A stretch of 64,000 nt of DNA from Marchantia polymorpha subsp. ruderalis (Eukaryota; Streptophyta; Marchantiopsida; Marchantiales; Marchantiaceae): assembly GCA_037833965.1 (NCBI GenBank), contig AP031355.1, positions 18,811,501-18,875,500 on the forward strand, read 5' to 3'. The position numbers were made by a program, and so were the translations under genes. Under the pieces are notes generated by a model that was not told the DNA's origin, ran no database searches, and saw only the letters and a program-made list of their open reading frames with translations. The stretch's first letter is position 1. Each line of letters opens with the position of its first letter. Positions 22,732-32,897 of this stretch are shown piece by piece.

Positions 22732-24010
22732 CTTTCTTGCTTTTCCTGCACACACACAGACGTTCTTCCTTTCCGCTCGATCTCTCACAATCGCCACTGC
22801 GCGTCGGCCGCTCAGACACTGACTGAAATCGCTCTCTCTTCTCTTGCGCGCTCAATTTCGCTGCTCGCAAACTCTCTGCAAGGTCCGTCAAGATCCTCGC
22901 GCAACTCGTCTCCGCCCTTGCGCTTAATCTCTGAAGCTGGAAACTCACAATCAAGAATGAGAGAATGAGACTGGAGAGCAGACTTTTCTTCTCCGAATTC
23001 AAGATCGCCCAACGCTCTCACTGGGTACAATCAAACTTGATTACGTAGCCGGCTATACGGCCTAACGGTTCTCCCTCGCATGCTCGAATTCACGACTCCG
23101 CACTGCGCGCATTCGCATGCGTGAACGTTGAATTCTCCCGCCGTCACCGTCCTCCGGCTCTGAGTTCGCCATCGCCGAGGGCTTCTGGACTCAAGTTCGC
23201 CGCAGTTGAGCGTATGCTTCGACTATGTTGTCTTTTCCCAACCTGCCCATCGCCGGAGGCGTATCGCCGCTGGCGTATTCCTTCGTCGTCGGCGCCTCGC
23301 TGGAGCCGCACATCAAGTCGGCGCACATTACGCAGGCGCGTATTCGTACCACTTGTTTTGTCCGTTCTGCCCCGCATATCGCCGGCGGCGCATATCCCGC
23401 CGGCGCGAATTATGCCAGTGCACCCGCCTGTCCGCGCCACGTCGGAGGCGTACATCAGGCCGGCGCTTCTCTTCCGCTGCGCGGCCGCCAAAGGCGCTTC
23501 CGCCTCTGAGTTGATCTCCTCTTATGAGCGCGTGGTTCCGCCGAAGGCGCATCGCCGAAGGCGTACGGGAGTCCTTTCCGACGGTGAACCCAAGCGCGAA
23601 CAGCGCATGTCCGGATGCAAGTTTTCCGACGCTCATAACTTCTTCGTTCCTGATCCATCTCCGGCGCTCTTGGGCTCGTTAGAACGAGCGTTCCGAGTTC
23701 TTTCCAATGAGACCTCAACCAACTAGAACTACCGTGAATCCTGATCGTTATGAAGGTTTCCCTCCCGCGCCAACGGCGCATCGCCGGAGGCGCACTCATG
23801 GTCGGAAGCCTTCAGAGGTCCTTGCCGGCTTCTGACGTCTTCAGCGACATCTCCTCCGGAGGTGTCTGTGCCGGAAGCGTACCTTCCCTAAGCGCTGGAA
23901 GCGCGTGGGTAGGGACACCTCAGCAAAGAAGATATTGCCGAAGGCGTTTTGCGCTGGTACGTCCAACTCCGCGATTCTTCGTGATCTCGTGACGATCTCC
24001 TCAATCCACT
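22732..24010 (-). repeat. GC-rich 5' part of the same element with CGCCG-type repeats
   Basis: From about 23120 to 23960 the sequence is full of short near-palindromic units of the type cgccg(g/a)aggcg, irregularly spaced. It is followed by an abrupt drop to AT-rich DNA near 24010. Open frames on both strands (the longest 201 codons on the plus strand, 23121-23726) follow the GC bias and the repeats, and I do not accept them as genes. The position suggests the 5' untranslated or LTR part of the minus-strand element. Confidence 0.45.
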
Positions 24011-24454
24011 CTATTTAACGTACCATTTCCTAACTACAGACACTGCTTCGGTACTTCTTTTCTAAAATTGTTTAAATTCTGCAAAAAAAACAAAAAGTGT
24101 GTTACCACACATATACTTGTGTATCATTTGTTAGCTCCCCAAAAATATCCAAATCCACTTATTGGGTTGAAAATTTTCCAACAATATTTGATTACATTGT
24201 CGCAAAGATTTTGTCAAACAAAATATTTCATGGATGTAATATTTCCATAGATGGAGAAATTCTAATGCATAGAATATTCATGAAGTGTCAAATATTTGGA
24301 TGAAAGATTTCCAAAAACTATCCGAAACTTGTCTAAAGTTGCACAAACTTGTCCGCAACTGCTTGAATTTGTCCTCACCTGTCCGAATTGTCCAAAATTT
24401 GCACACAACTGGCCAAATCTACCCACGATTGCCCAAACTAGTGTATCGACGAAA
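24011..24454. other. Spacer with degenerate short repeats
   Basis: AT-rich sequence. From about 24310 to 24440 a unit of 13-16 nt around (c)aaacttgtccg recurs imperfectly about eight times. It abuts the CAD relic. No gene is visible. Confidence 0.5.
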
Positions 24455-24830
24455 TGGAGATGGAATCTCACTGATTTCTTCAATTTCGTTGGTTTGCAGA
24501 TGATTGTTGGTGCATACTTTGCAAGTTTGCATTCTAACTGTATGATTTATATTTTGCCAGGTGGATAAGTATCGGATCAAGTTGACTTGCTTCTGCGGAC
24601 GAGCTACAGGAAATGTTGGACTTCTATGGCGAGAAGAATTTTGTTTGCACGATTGAGAAAATTCACATCTATTACATCAACGAAGCCTTCAACAGTATTC
24701 TCAAGGAAGAAGTGCAATTCAGATTTGTGATTGACATGGTTACACTCTGAAACCTCAAAAGTATGTACTGCAGTGGAGTTGCTTGTATTGCGCCAAAATA
24801 CTCTATGCTCGATGAATGCTCGCAAGAAGA
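24455..24830 (+). pseudogene. CAD relic: broken last exon and 3' flank
   Basis: The end of intron 5, its acceptor (ttttgccag, to 24560) and a damaged exon 6 (24561-24765) match CAD A-C, followed by the same 3' flank (gtactgcagtggagttgctt). A missing base near the exon start creates gtggataagt and shifts the frame. The [10 protein letters not shown] region is altered to IHIYYINEAF and the normal stop is lost. Exons 1-5 are absent. The sequence before 24455 is unrelated, so this is a truncated fifth copy that cannot make a CAD. Confidence 0.9.
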
Positions 24831-25609
24831 GCACACTAATAATCTGACAATGGGTTCTTTCACAAAATGTGGAAAAAACCTCTTGTTTGTATAACTTACT
24901 TTCTCCGGTCAGACCAGTGAATCAAAATTCTGGATACAATAAATTAATAATTATAATCAAAATATTTCATAAATTATATATATCAAAACTGTATAATTCA
25001 ATTCTTTTAAAATAAGTTCACACAAAGATCATAATTTAGAACTGTCTTGAGAAATTATAAACTCGATGATATAGCAGCAGCTTTGGTTCAATAAATTATT
25101 ATTAAACATATCAATATTAATTATGTGATCTGAATTAATTTAATGATTTTTGAGAGATAAAGTGAATTTTGAAGATGAAAATAATTTTTTTGTGTGAAAA
25201 AATCAATTTCAAATGTAGATTCTTTTTTGCTAAAATACAATATTTGATTCGTTGGATTGTTAATTAACATTGATTGAAAACAATTTAGTTTGATTTGTGT
25301 CTTTACAAGAATGTAAATATCCAATCTCATGTCAACATGAAAACTAAGGATAGATCAAAATATCAAAGAATTACAATATCATGTTGAATTGTATATTTTT
25401 AATTGAAATTAGGGATAACTACCATGTTAATTTTTTGTGGAAAATAAATAAATAAATATTATTATAAATCATAACAAAAATTTTTATAGTGATGAAAGAG
25501 AGGATCAAATAACAATTTTGTTGCTAATATTCAAAAATTGAAAATGAGAAGGATATTATTTTATAGAGTAAAAAAATAAAATCAATTTGATGTCAAAATT
25601 GTTGAGGAA
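24831..25609. repeat. AT-rich block duplicated from the CAD A 3' side
   Basis: From about 24930 it is collinear with 4621-5309 after CAD A. The relic exon, this block and the gypsy remnant beyond it therefore form one duplicated segment. No gene is visible. Confidence 0.65.
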
Positions 25610-27262
25610 AGGAAAAAAGGTATGCAAGAAATTGCATCTTAAGAGGAGTTTAGAGCACTTACCATAAATCACTCAAGTGGCTGATGATAAACGACAAGCT
25701 TACCGGCAAGCTAGCTCATTGGACATTCATTTTTCAAAAATACAAATTTGAGGTGATTCATAGACATTGTCTCACTCATGAAAACGCAAACACTATATCC
25801 ATGAGCTCATTGATCACTTTAGAGTATACCTCGATGCAAGACAAGACTTTGATCAGCTTGCTTTGGCAGTTAGATCACACGTTTGTAGCTACTTAGTCTT
25901 CCTGCAATGTTATGTAGCATATCATTCTTTACTTGATATATGAGAGGATGTGTACACTCTGAGATTGTTGGATCTTGAAGAATACTCTACTCAAGATATT
26001 TCAGGTCAGAAGGATCGTATCTAGCGACGATCCAAGCGTTTTGCATAGAAGAACGATCATCTAGTTCGGCGCTTGCCTCAAGGTGATAGAGTAATTTTCC
26101 CACCACATGAAAGGCTAGTCTAACTAATAAGTTACATTCATAGCTTGGTCACTTTGGTGTAAAGCATAATTATAGCATGATGTCTCCTCATTACTATTGG
26201 AGAGTTATGTATACTCAAGTTCGTGAAGTGCTGGCCACATGCAAAGAATGCGACAGGGTGTGAACTTCTTTTTACTCCCGGCAGGTCACACTTCATCCAC
26301 TACCTATCATAATCTTGTTTTATTGCTAGTCTTATGATTTAGCTAATGAGCTGCTCATGACTAACAAAGTATACATCTACATCTTGATCATGATAGAGCA
26401 CTTCTCTAATTGGATTGAATTAGTTGCCCTACAGGGTAAGACCTCTCTAAGTACCATCGAGACTTTCCTCCAACAAGTTCTTAGCAGGTTTGAAGCATGT
26501 GCAAAATGATTCACTGATCAGGGATCCGAATTTAGAGATGAATTCTAAGATTTGCTTGATCATGCCTTGATTGATCATCAGCTTACTGCAATGAATCACC
26601 CACAAGTTGATGGACTTGCCTACTCTACTCTGCAATAGGGTATTGAATGTCAAGCATGCATCCCTCTTGCAATTCACTCCCTATTTACTTTTGCTTGGAA
26701 GTCATCCGGTACTTACTTCTGCCGTTGCTTCACAAATGTACCAAGTTGTGGACTAGGATTCTGGGTCCACATAGACTGTAGTCATTTCAGAAAGTTCCGA
26801 TCTATTTAAGAGGGTTATGCAAATGGCTATGGAGAACTTGCAGATCGCACAACATCGTAACACGTTGAGATATGCTTACAAGCGAGTTGATAGCTACAAG
26901 CCAAAGGTGCGGCAGTTTGAAATTGATGACTTTGTTTATCTTCAAAGGCAGCCCAATGATACCTCGGACACTTCTACTAGTCGCACCCTTCTACGTATTA
27001 AGTCAATCATGCTTCAGGCGTGCTAGAGTTGCAGGGGGCACACGGACGCACCATTAAGGATCACTTCAAGAACTAAGCACCATGCCATTTGCCTAAATTG
27101 AATTCTATCATCATTACCTCCACTTGATCATCTCTGTCAAGTATGTAAGGGGATAGATGATGTTGATCTAATGCTATTGTGCAACAATTGCAATGCAATA
27201 TGTTTTAACTTACACCGGAGCTCACACAAGTTATGTTAGGCATGTGGTATTGTACAAAGTGT
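25610..27262 (+). pseudogene. Ty3/gypsy pol remnant 2 with C-terminal PHD-like finger
   Basis: The order is: RNase H end (KLTGKLAHWTFIFQKYKFEVIHR, 25690-25770); integrase zinc domain (LGHFGVKHNYS, CKEC; 26140-26262); integrase core with YDLAN (26334), FTDQGSEFRDEF (about 26512) and HPQVDGLA; and a C-terminal part with FEIDDFVYLQRQ in an open frame of 69 codons (26817-27026). After a one-base loss, LELQGAHGRTIKDHFKN follows. A Cys-rich end comes last at 27135-27262: CQVC, 11 residues, CNNC, then after a shift CFNL, PELTQV and WYCTKC. This spacing matches a PHD finger except for the His region, which is damaged. Many stops and shifts make it dead. It is a paralogue of 5310-6935, which lacks this end. 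Confidence 0.7.
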
Positions 27263-27959
27263 TCTTCATAATTATCTTTCATTTTCTAGACCTTTGATTT
27301 GCAATAATCTCAGGTCTGGGAGTAGATACATAATGTTTTGATTTATTTTACCTTTAGTTATGTATTCACTTTGATTTGATATTAATTTGTACTTCTTGTA
27401 CTTCTTTCATTTAGACACCACACGAAGCATTTGAAATAGATTCAGATTTGTGAACCAGTTTCATTGTTATTGTTGGTATATGTGGTAACGTAGTTTTTCT
27501 TTTTTTCCGAAACAAGAAGTTTGACAGATAGAAGACTAGGAATTTCAAACTTTTAGGATAAAAATACTACAAAGTAAAGTAAATAGTGGATTTGGTAGTA
27601 GATGACAAGTTAGGAGTAGTGGAATCCATTTACCTTCCTCTCTTTCAAGTTAGTGCTTTTACTTGTTGGCAGTAAAGTTGAATTAGATGATTTATGATCT
27701 AATAAAGTAGATTTCTCATAACTTATTCAATTAGTAACGACTTGACTTAGTTAGGGTCTCGATAGATAGAGTTCCGCATGCTTGTTCTAACGAGCCTAAG
27801 AATTCTTGAAACGGATAAGGAACATCAAATTATGAGTGTTAGAAGTGGCAAGTATAAATAGGCGAAGACGCATAATGGGCTTCGACTGAAGGGTCTTCGA
27901 ACTTCGGCCGAAGCGCCTTTGGCCGAAGAGCCTTTAGATTTCGGCCTTAACCCCTTCGG
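27263..27959. other. Spacer and host repeat of the solo LTR
   Basis: No gene is recognised. From about 27860 the sequence contains several cttcggcc/ggccgaag palindromic units, which continue beyond the solo LTR at 28368-28400. The LTR therefore inserted into an existing repeat. Confidence 0.5.
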
Positions 27960-28367
27960 TGTAACACTAGGGTTTTGAGAGAAGCTCACTCGAAGATAGA
28001 AACGTAAATTTTGAAGATGAGAAATACCAACAATGGTTCTCCTCTCCCTTATATAGCTCTCACCAACAAGTACAAGGAGATAAGATCTTAACTCCACCAT
28101 CCATCCCACTCCTAATGGATGGATGACGTGGCGGATAACCCTAACAAGCACATGGATCGCTGACGTGGCGCTCCCAACTAACACACTCAATCTTTACCTA
28201 CAAGCACACGGATTGTTAATGTGGCATTGTCAACTAACACATCCACTCTATACCTAGCAAATGCGCGGATCGCTGACGTGGCAGCTATGACTAGTGCACA
28301 CTAAAGTATCTATATCAATATTTAAAGTAACCTCTACTTTAATTCTAACTAACTAAAGATGGTTACA
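27960..28367 (-). mobile_element. Solo LTR of the 52.5-58.6 kb gypsy family
   Basis: The reverse complement aligns end to end with the LTRs at 52511-52930 and 58156-58574: same TGTAACCATC start, repeated cacgtcagc motifs, tatataaggg box and TGTTACA end. No internal region is present on either side. Flanking 5-mers are TTCGG (27955-27959) and TTTGG (28368-28372), a target duplication with one C-to-T change at a CpG. This is typical of recombination between two LTRs. Confidence 0.88.
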
Positions 28368-29535
28368 TTTGGCCTTCGGTCTTCGGCCTTGGAGCATGGA
28401 TCTTGCAGAAGCCATATCTTCGCGTTGGAGTGTCAACTGGAGCTGAAATTTGGTGAAGTTGTTGGTTTTAGCTGGCTGCAATGCTTGCAGATTTTTAGCC
28501 TCAAAAAATTTGGTTTAAAGAAGCTATTAATTCGGAGCTTTGAGACGAGCTTGTGTGAACCTTTGGACTTTGGTCGAAGGTACTTCGTACTTCAAACTTG
28601 AAGAGATTTGAGAGGCAATTTAAGCGTCAAGTGAAGAAATTGACAGCCATCGGAGTAGCATGGCATCGGCAGTTGAATATGAAGCTCAATTTGTTCATCT
28701 TCGGTTTGAAGGAGACGTATGAGAATATGGAATTGAAATTGTTAGCCGTTTTGAGTAGGATAGGAGCAGATAGGACTTTAGCGGGCGTGGTAACTTCCAG
28801 ATCTGCTGGCGTCGCGTATGTTGGAAGCTCGCATCACAGCGAGTGACATCTCAATGAGTTAGTTAGGAATAAGTAGGTCCAAGTCTCTGCCTTCGGGAAA
28901 CTTTTCCATTAGTCTACATAACTCCACGCGTTTGTGAAATTGTGTGTTTTGTCACCGTGTGTGACTTGCTTCAGTTTGTCAAAGATACCGCATCTGAAGT
29001 AAAGAGTTCAGATGTTCTGAGTAGCGTATGGCTAGTTCAAGATTTAAGCAAATCTGTAAATTGGAAGCTCGGTGCAGCCGGCTGAGTGAATAACCTTGGG
29101 AAATTCCACCCCTTCTCCCCCTGAATACAAAGTGAAGGGTCGGATGAGATTCCTGCATGGTTTGTTTGGACAATTTTCAGGTTGTGTGTGTGATTATACT
29201 CTGCTCTTCGAAACTTCGTCCATAATCGAGTAATGTTTTCTCGGAGTGACATGTGTCTGAGAAGTAAAACTCTTGAATAGAATATCAATTCGTGACACTA
29301 CTTGGTTCTCTGCTGTTGTTTATGTCCTCGTGGGATCGGATCTTTACCATTATGCTTCATTTCGGTAATTATTTCTCATTGCAGTAATATTAATGGATGT
29401 TGCAACATGAGTTCATCTAAAACACAACATTACAAGAATTTACCATGTCTCAATCAAAGAGTCCATTTGTAGTTGAGCATAAATCAAAGCGTGCGTTGCT
29501 AATTGTTATGATTCTTGGAAAACTTTCTAGCAAGA
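28368..29535. repeat. Diverged LTR-like terminal region and host repeat
   Basis: 28850-29395 resembles the fragment at 6960-7642 in layout (a cttcggga...tttcc start, gataccgcatc, caggttgtgtgtgtg, cgtgacac, ctcgtgggat near the end), but at low identity. 28368-28850 has two open frames of about 80 codons without recognisable domains. 29400-29530 matches 11670-11830 inside copia remnant 1 (tttgtagttgagcataaatc). Confidence 0.45.
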
Positions 29536-30320
29536 TTTGAATTATGAATCATCATAAATCAAATCTGATAGCTTTAATTTAAATTGTAGACTGTACAACT
29601 GTATATAATTTTATGTGATTATTTATCAAAAAATATTGATGAAATCCACAATCACAATACTGAAGAAAAAAATTTTATGTGATTATTTATCAAAAAATAT
29701 TGATGAAATCCACAATCACAATACTGAAGAAAAAAATTCTGCGCCCATCTATAATGTTGTACAATTGAAAATCACTCTTATAAAGAATGTTTTAATTTGA
29801 AATAAAAAATTTTATAAAAAATTTTGATATTGGGATTTTATTAGTCAATCCTATTAATCAAATCAATAAATTTCACTTTTCTGTACATGAGAATCAATAA
29901 ACTTTGGCAATCTTTATACACTCTTTTAGACTAAAGTTTTACTTGATTATTTTTATAGTCAATGAGGGATATATTCAAGTAAAGGATAAGATCATTTTCA
30001 CATCATTAGTACATTAGAAAAGAAGAGAGAATTTTATTTAAAAAATGACACATAATTTTTGAAGATGAATGATCAAAGAATATTGTTTTTTTTAATAAAT
30101 GCCTCTTTAAAGGATATAAATTTTATAAGAATTAGTCTCCATCATCTGTTTGTGAATCAATAACATGTTTGATATAACTAACAAATACACGGATATAAAA
30201 AAAATCCATTATATATTAAATTATTTTTTTTCTTGAAACATTCCAATTAATGAAAATGAGAAAAGAATTGGTTGATGAAATCATCTCTTTTTTTTAATCT
30301 ATCAATGGTTCAGACTTCTG
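29536..30320. repeat. AT-rich block upstream of CAD C
   Basis: Collinear with 12100-12734 upstream of B and, diverged, with 41200-41900 upstream of D. It carries a C-specific tandem duplication at 29607-29734. No gene is visible. Confidence 0.65.
29607..29734. repeat. 64-bp tandem duplication
   Basis: Two direct, adjacent copies of 64 nt (29607-29670 and 29671-29734), practically identical, including tattgatgaaatccacaatc. The B copy of the block has a single unit, so the duplication is recent and specific to C. Confidence 0.9.
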
Positions 30321-30474
30321 ACGGAAACTTGTCAAGCGCCTTGCATTTGTTGACCGGCGGCTACGATTTCAGCGCTCTACAGTAGGCGAAGGCGACTGTG
30401 TGGATCATGAAATGCGAGTCCATGGTGACGGAGCTTGACGCTGATGTTCTACTGGATTAGTGAGCGTTTTTGTT
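30321..30474 (+). promoter_or_regulatory. Distal CAD C promoter piece, separated from its gene
   Basis: Matches 1675-1830 before CAD A (gtcaagcgccttgcatttgt, agtaggcgaaggcgactgtg) and 43683-43810 before D. Here it stops at about 30474. The matching proximal promoter resumes only at about 32565, with the GC-rich insertion between. Confidence 0.7.
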
Positions 30475-32565
30475 TTTAGTTTCAAAAAACTTTGACTACG
30501 TAAGGGATTTCTGTCCGGAGGGTAATTTAGAGAGTTTTTTCCTTCAAAAATGTTGGATGCGGCACCGGGAGATCACTCATCCCACTACTATTCCGGACCA
30601 AGGGCGCTTACCTGCAGAGTTATGATGGGATCTTGTGTAGTAGCCCTGGTATAAACGGTTTCAGAAGAAAAAGTTTCAGGTTTTTGGCCTCCACTCACCT
30701 TGTTGATGTACATCAACAAGGTGAGTGGAGGCGAACGGTCCCGCGGAAAACTGTGACGGAAATCAATCAAGACCTTTGAGCCAGTGTTTCGGGCTGAGAG
30801 ACAACGTGAGAAGCTATGAGTCTCAGTCGCATAGAGGCCCACTTGCGGCCCAAGGCAAAAACTGTCACGCGCACAGGATTGCCCTTTGCGTTTAGAAATG
30901 GAGACCCCTTTGTTTCTCCGGTGAGAAACAACTTTCCTCGGCTTGGCACCGAACCGAGTGCAACCTCGCCTAGAGAGGCATCCCAGCAAGAAAGGAAAAA
31001 AGGAAGAGGAGGGGTGCTAACGGTCACCCCACCTCGGTCCAACCTGACTTTGTGGGCAGGTACACACTTGGGCCTGAAGCTCGGACGTACTTTTGAGAGA
31101 TTCTTCTGAGTGTATTGAGGCTTGGGCTCAGCTACGAGGTGCCTTGCCTCGTAACTGAGGCACCGAAATGAGGGCATCCCAGCAAGAAAGAAAAAAGGAA
31201 GAGGAGGGGTGCTAAGGGTCACCCCACCTCGGTCCAGCCTGACTTTGTGGGCAAGTACACACTTGGGCTGAAGCTCGGACGTACTTCTGAGAGATTCTTC
31301 TGAGTGTACTGCTGGGACCAGGTAGCCGAGCACTCGGGGAGAGAAATATTCCAACCATTGAGAGAGAGTGTGTGTGTGAGGCATAAGCCGAGAGCGAGCA
31401 TGTTCGACTACTGCCAGGACCAACCAGATAGCCGAGCACTTGGCGAAGAAGGAAAAAGATTCCAAGTGTGGAAAAGAAAAGCCCAAGGCCGAACACTTGC
31501 GTTCTACAGAGAGAGGTGCCCCTCCCCACCCTCTGCATCTACACACTCGGGGCCTGAACGTCCGAACAGGACCGACCGACTTCTATCTACCTTCGACTTC
31601 TGCAAGGACCAACAAGGTAGCCGAGCACTTGGGGGAAAGAAAATATTCCAAGTGTGTAAGAGTGTAGCCCAGCCGCCGGCCAATGGGCCCATGAAGCGAG
31701 AAGAGGTATGACTCCAGCGAGTCTCCACTCGCAGGAAGTAAGCCGGATATCTGAAGTGCTAAGGCTGACCCGACCCGCACTCTTTCCTTCGTTACGGATC
31801 CTACTACTCCGAAACCTTCAACATTGTACTCAGCGACAACATAACACAAGAGGGGTAAGACTCACCACGACGGTTTGAACACTTGTGCACTGCACGTGTT
31901 CCCAAAGGGAGTGAAGGACTCACCAACAGATCCCCCAACACTTTTAGAAAAAAGTACCCTGCTACACACACACTCACAGGCTACAGACTCCTTCACTCAC
32001 CTATTCTCTCCGGAACGAACTTAAAGAGGTAAAGGAGAACCGCGGGTCGGCTGAAACGACACCGAACCGGACACCTTCGCAAGAGTAGCGAGTGTCTGAG
32101 AACAACCGGAGACAGCCGGAGACTCCCGATGTTTCGGACCTATGACTCGCCCTGGAAGGCCCAATTAGTAAAGAGGTTGCGATGGAAAGTAAGGATCGAA
32201 GACATCCAGAGAGAAAAAACAAATCTTTGGAACAGAAGGCTGAATCTCAGCGGATCGAAGCAGCAAGGCTACTCTGCTGCTTACAATACCTCGTCCCATA
32301 TTCAAGTCGTCTGCAAAGGATTCATCTCCCCAATCGTTTGGAATTGCGATTCAAAGCACCCGAGCGCAGGCTTCTTGCGCCGGCTCGGGGAAACTCTCGA
32401 CACATGCTGCAGGGGACGGACGAGTCGCCCCTACCGGTAGTCGGGTGAAAACCGGGGAGGTAGAAAGCGCCGCTTCTATCACGGATACTGAATTAGAGGA
32501 GTTCAGTCATAATCCTACGCATGGTAGCTTCCCGTCACTGGCTTTTCAAGCGAATCAACGGTTCC
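30475..32565. mobile_element. GC-rich insertion in the CAD C promoter
   Basis: About 2.1 kb separates promoter halves that are contiguous in A. 30940-32565 is homologous to 12790-14235 before B, with the same internal modules (tgactttgtgggcaggtac near 31045 and 31225; gtagccgagcac near 31320, 31425 and 31620). 30475-30940 is specific to C and holds the 46-bp palindrome. No coding domain is recognised in frames up to 259 codons, which run through the repeats. Confidence 0.6.
30687..30732. repeat. 46-bp perfect palindrome
   Basis: Arms of 23 nt with no spacer. The centre is at 30709/30710 (gatgt|acatc) and the arms contain cctccactcaccttgttg. It is not present in the B insertion. Confidence 0.95.
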
Positions 32566-32681
32566 TGTCGTTTATTTCTACTGATGGAGCGCTCCCGTTC
32601 TGCGCGAGATTCGTTCGACGTAGGATCGGTCATGGGGCAGGAGACGAGCCGCCGTCTTAAAATACAGGATTTCCAGCTGCT

Positions 32682-32769
32682 TATATTTTCGAGGCAGGAC
32701 TTCCAGCTCCGTATTATATTCTCGAGGAAGGACTTCCAGCTCATTATATTCTCCAGGCAGGACTTCCAA
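32682..32769 (+). repeat. Promoter minisatellite of CAD C, three units
   Basis: Same three units as in B: tattttcgaggcaggact, tattctcgaggaaggact and tattctccaggcaggact, each followed by tccag or tccaa. Confidence 0.75.
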
Positions 32770-32816
32770 ACACGCGGTCAAGGGTCGGATCGCTCCTCTG
32801 CCTCTGCATCAGCGTG

Positions 32817-32824
32817 TATATAAG
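32817..32824 (+). promoter_or_regulatory. TATA box of CAD C
   Basis: TATATAAG, 81 nt before the ATG, in the conserved context. Confidence 0.8.
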
Positions 32825-32897
32825 GCTCGGGCGAGGAGGCGAATCGTGCCAGTTCGGGAGCCGGAATCCAACAGTTGCAGAAGCAGAGTCGCCCAAG

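Larger units (their letters stand above)
32566..32897 (+). promoter_or_regulatory. CAD C proximal promoter
   Basis: Contains cgctcccgttctgcgcgaga, the three-unit minisatellite at 32682-32769 and TATATAAG at 32817-32824, 81 nt before the ATG. Apart from small indels (for example, agctcatcg is lost near 32880) it is close to B. Confidence 0.75.

Noticed and set aside
23121-23726. 201-codon plus-strand frame
   Set aside because: It runs through the CGCCG-type repeats. Both strands and several frames are equally open, so composition explains it.
30767-31546. 259-codon minus-strand frame in the promoter insertion
   Set aside because: It reads through repeated nucleotide modules and gives repeated peptides (PSVYLPTKAGW type). 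The equivalent in B is broken and no domain is seen.
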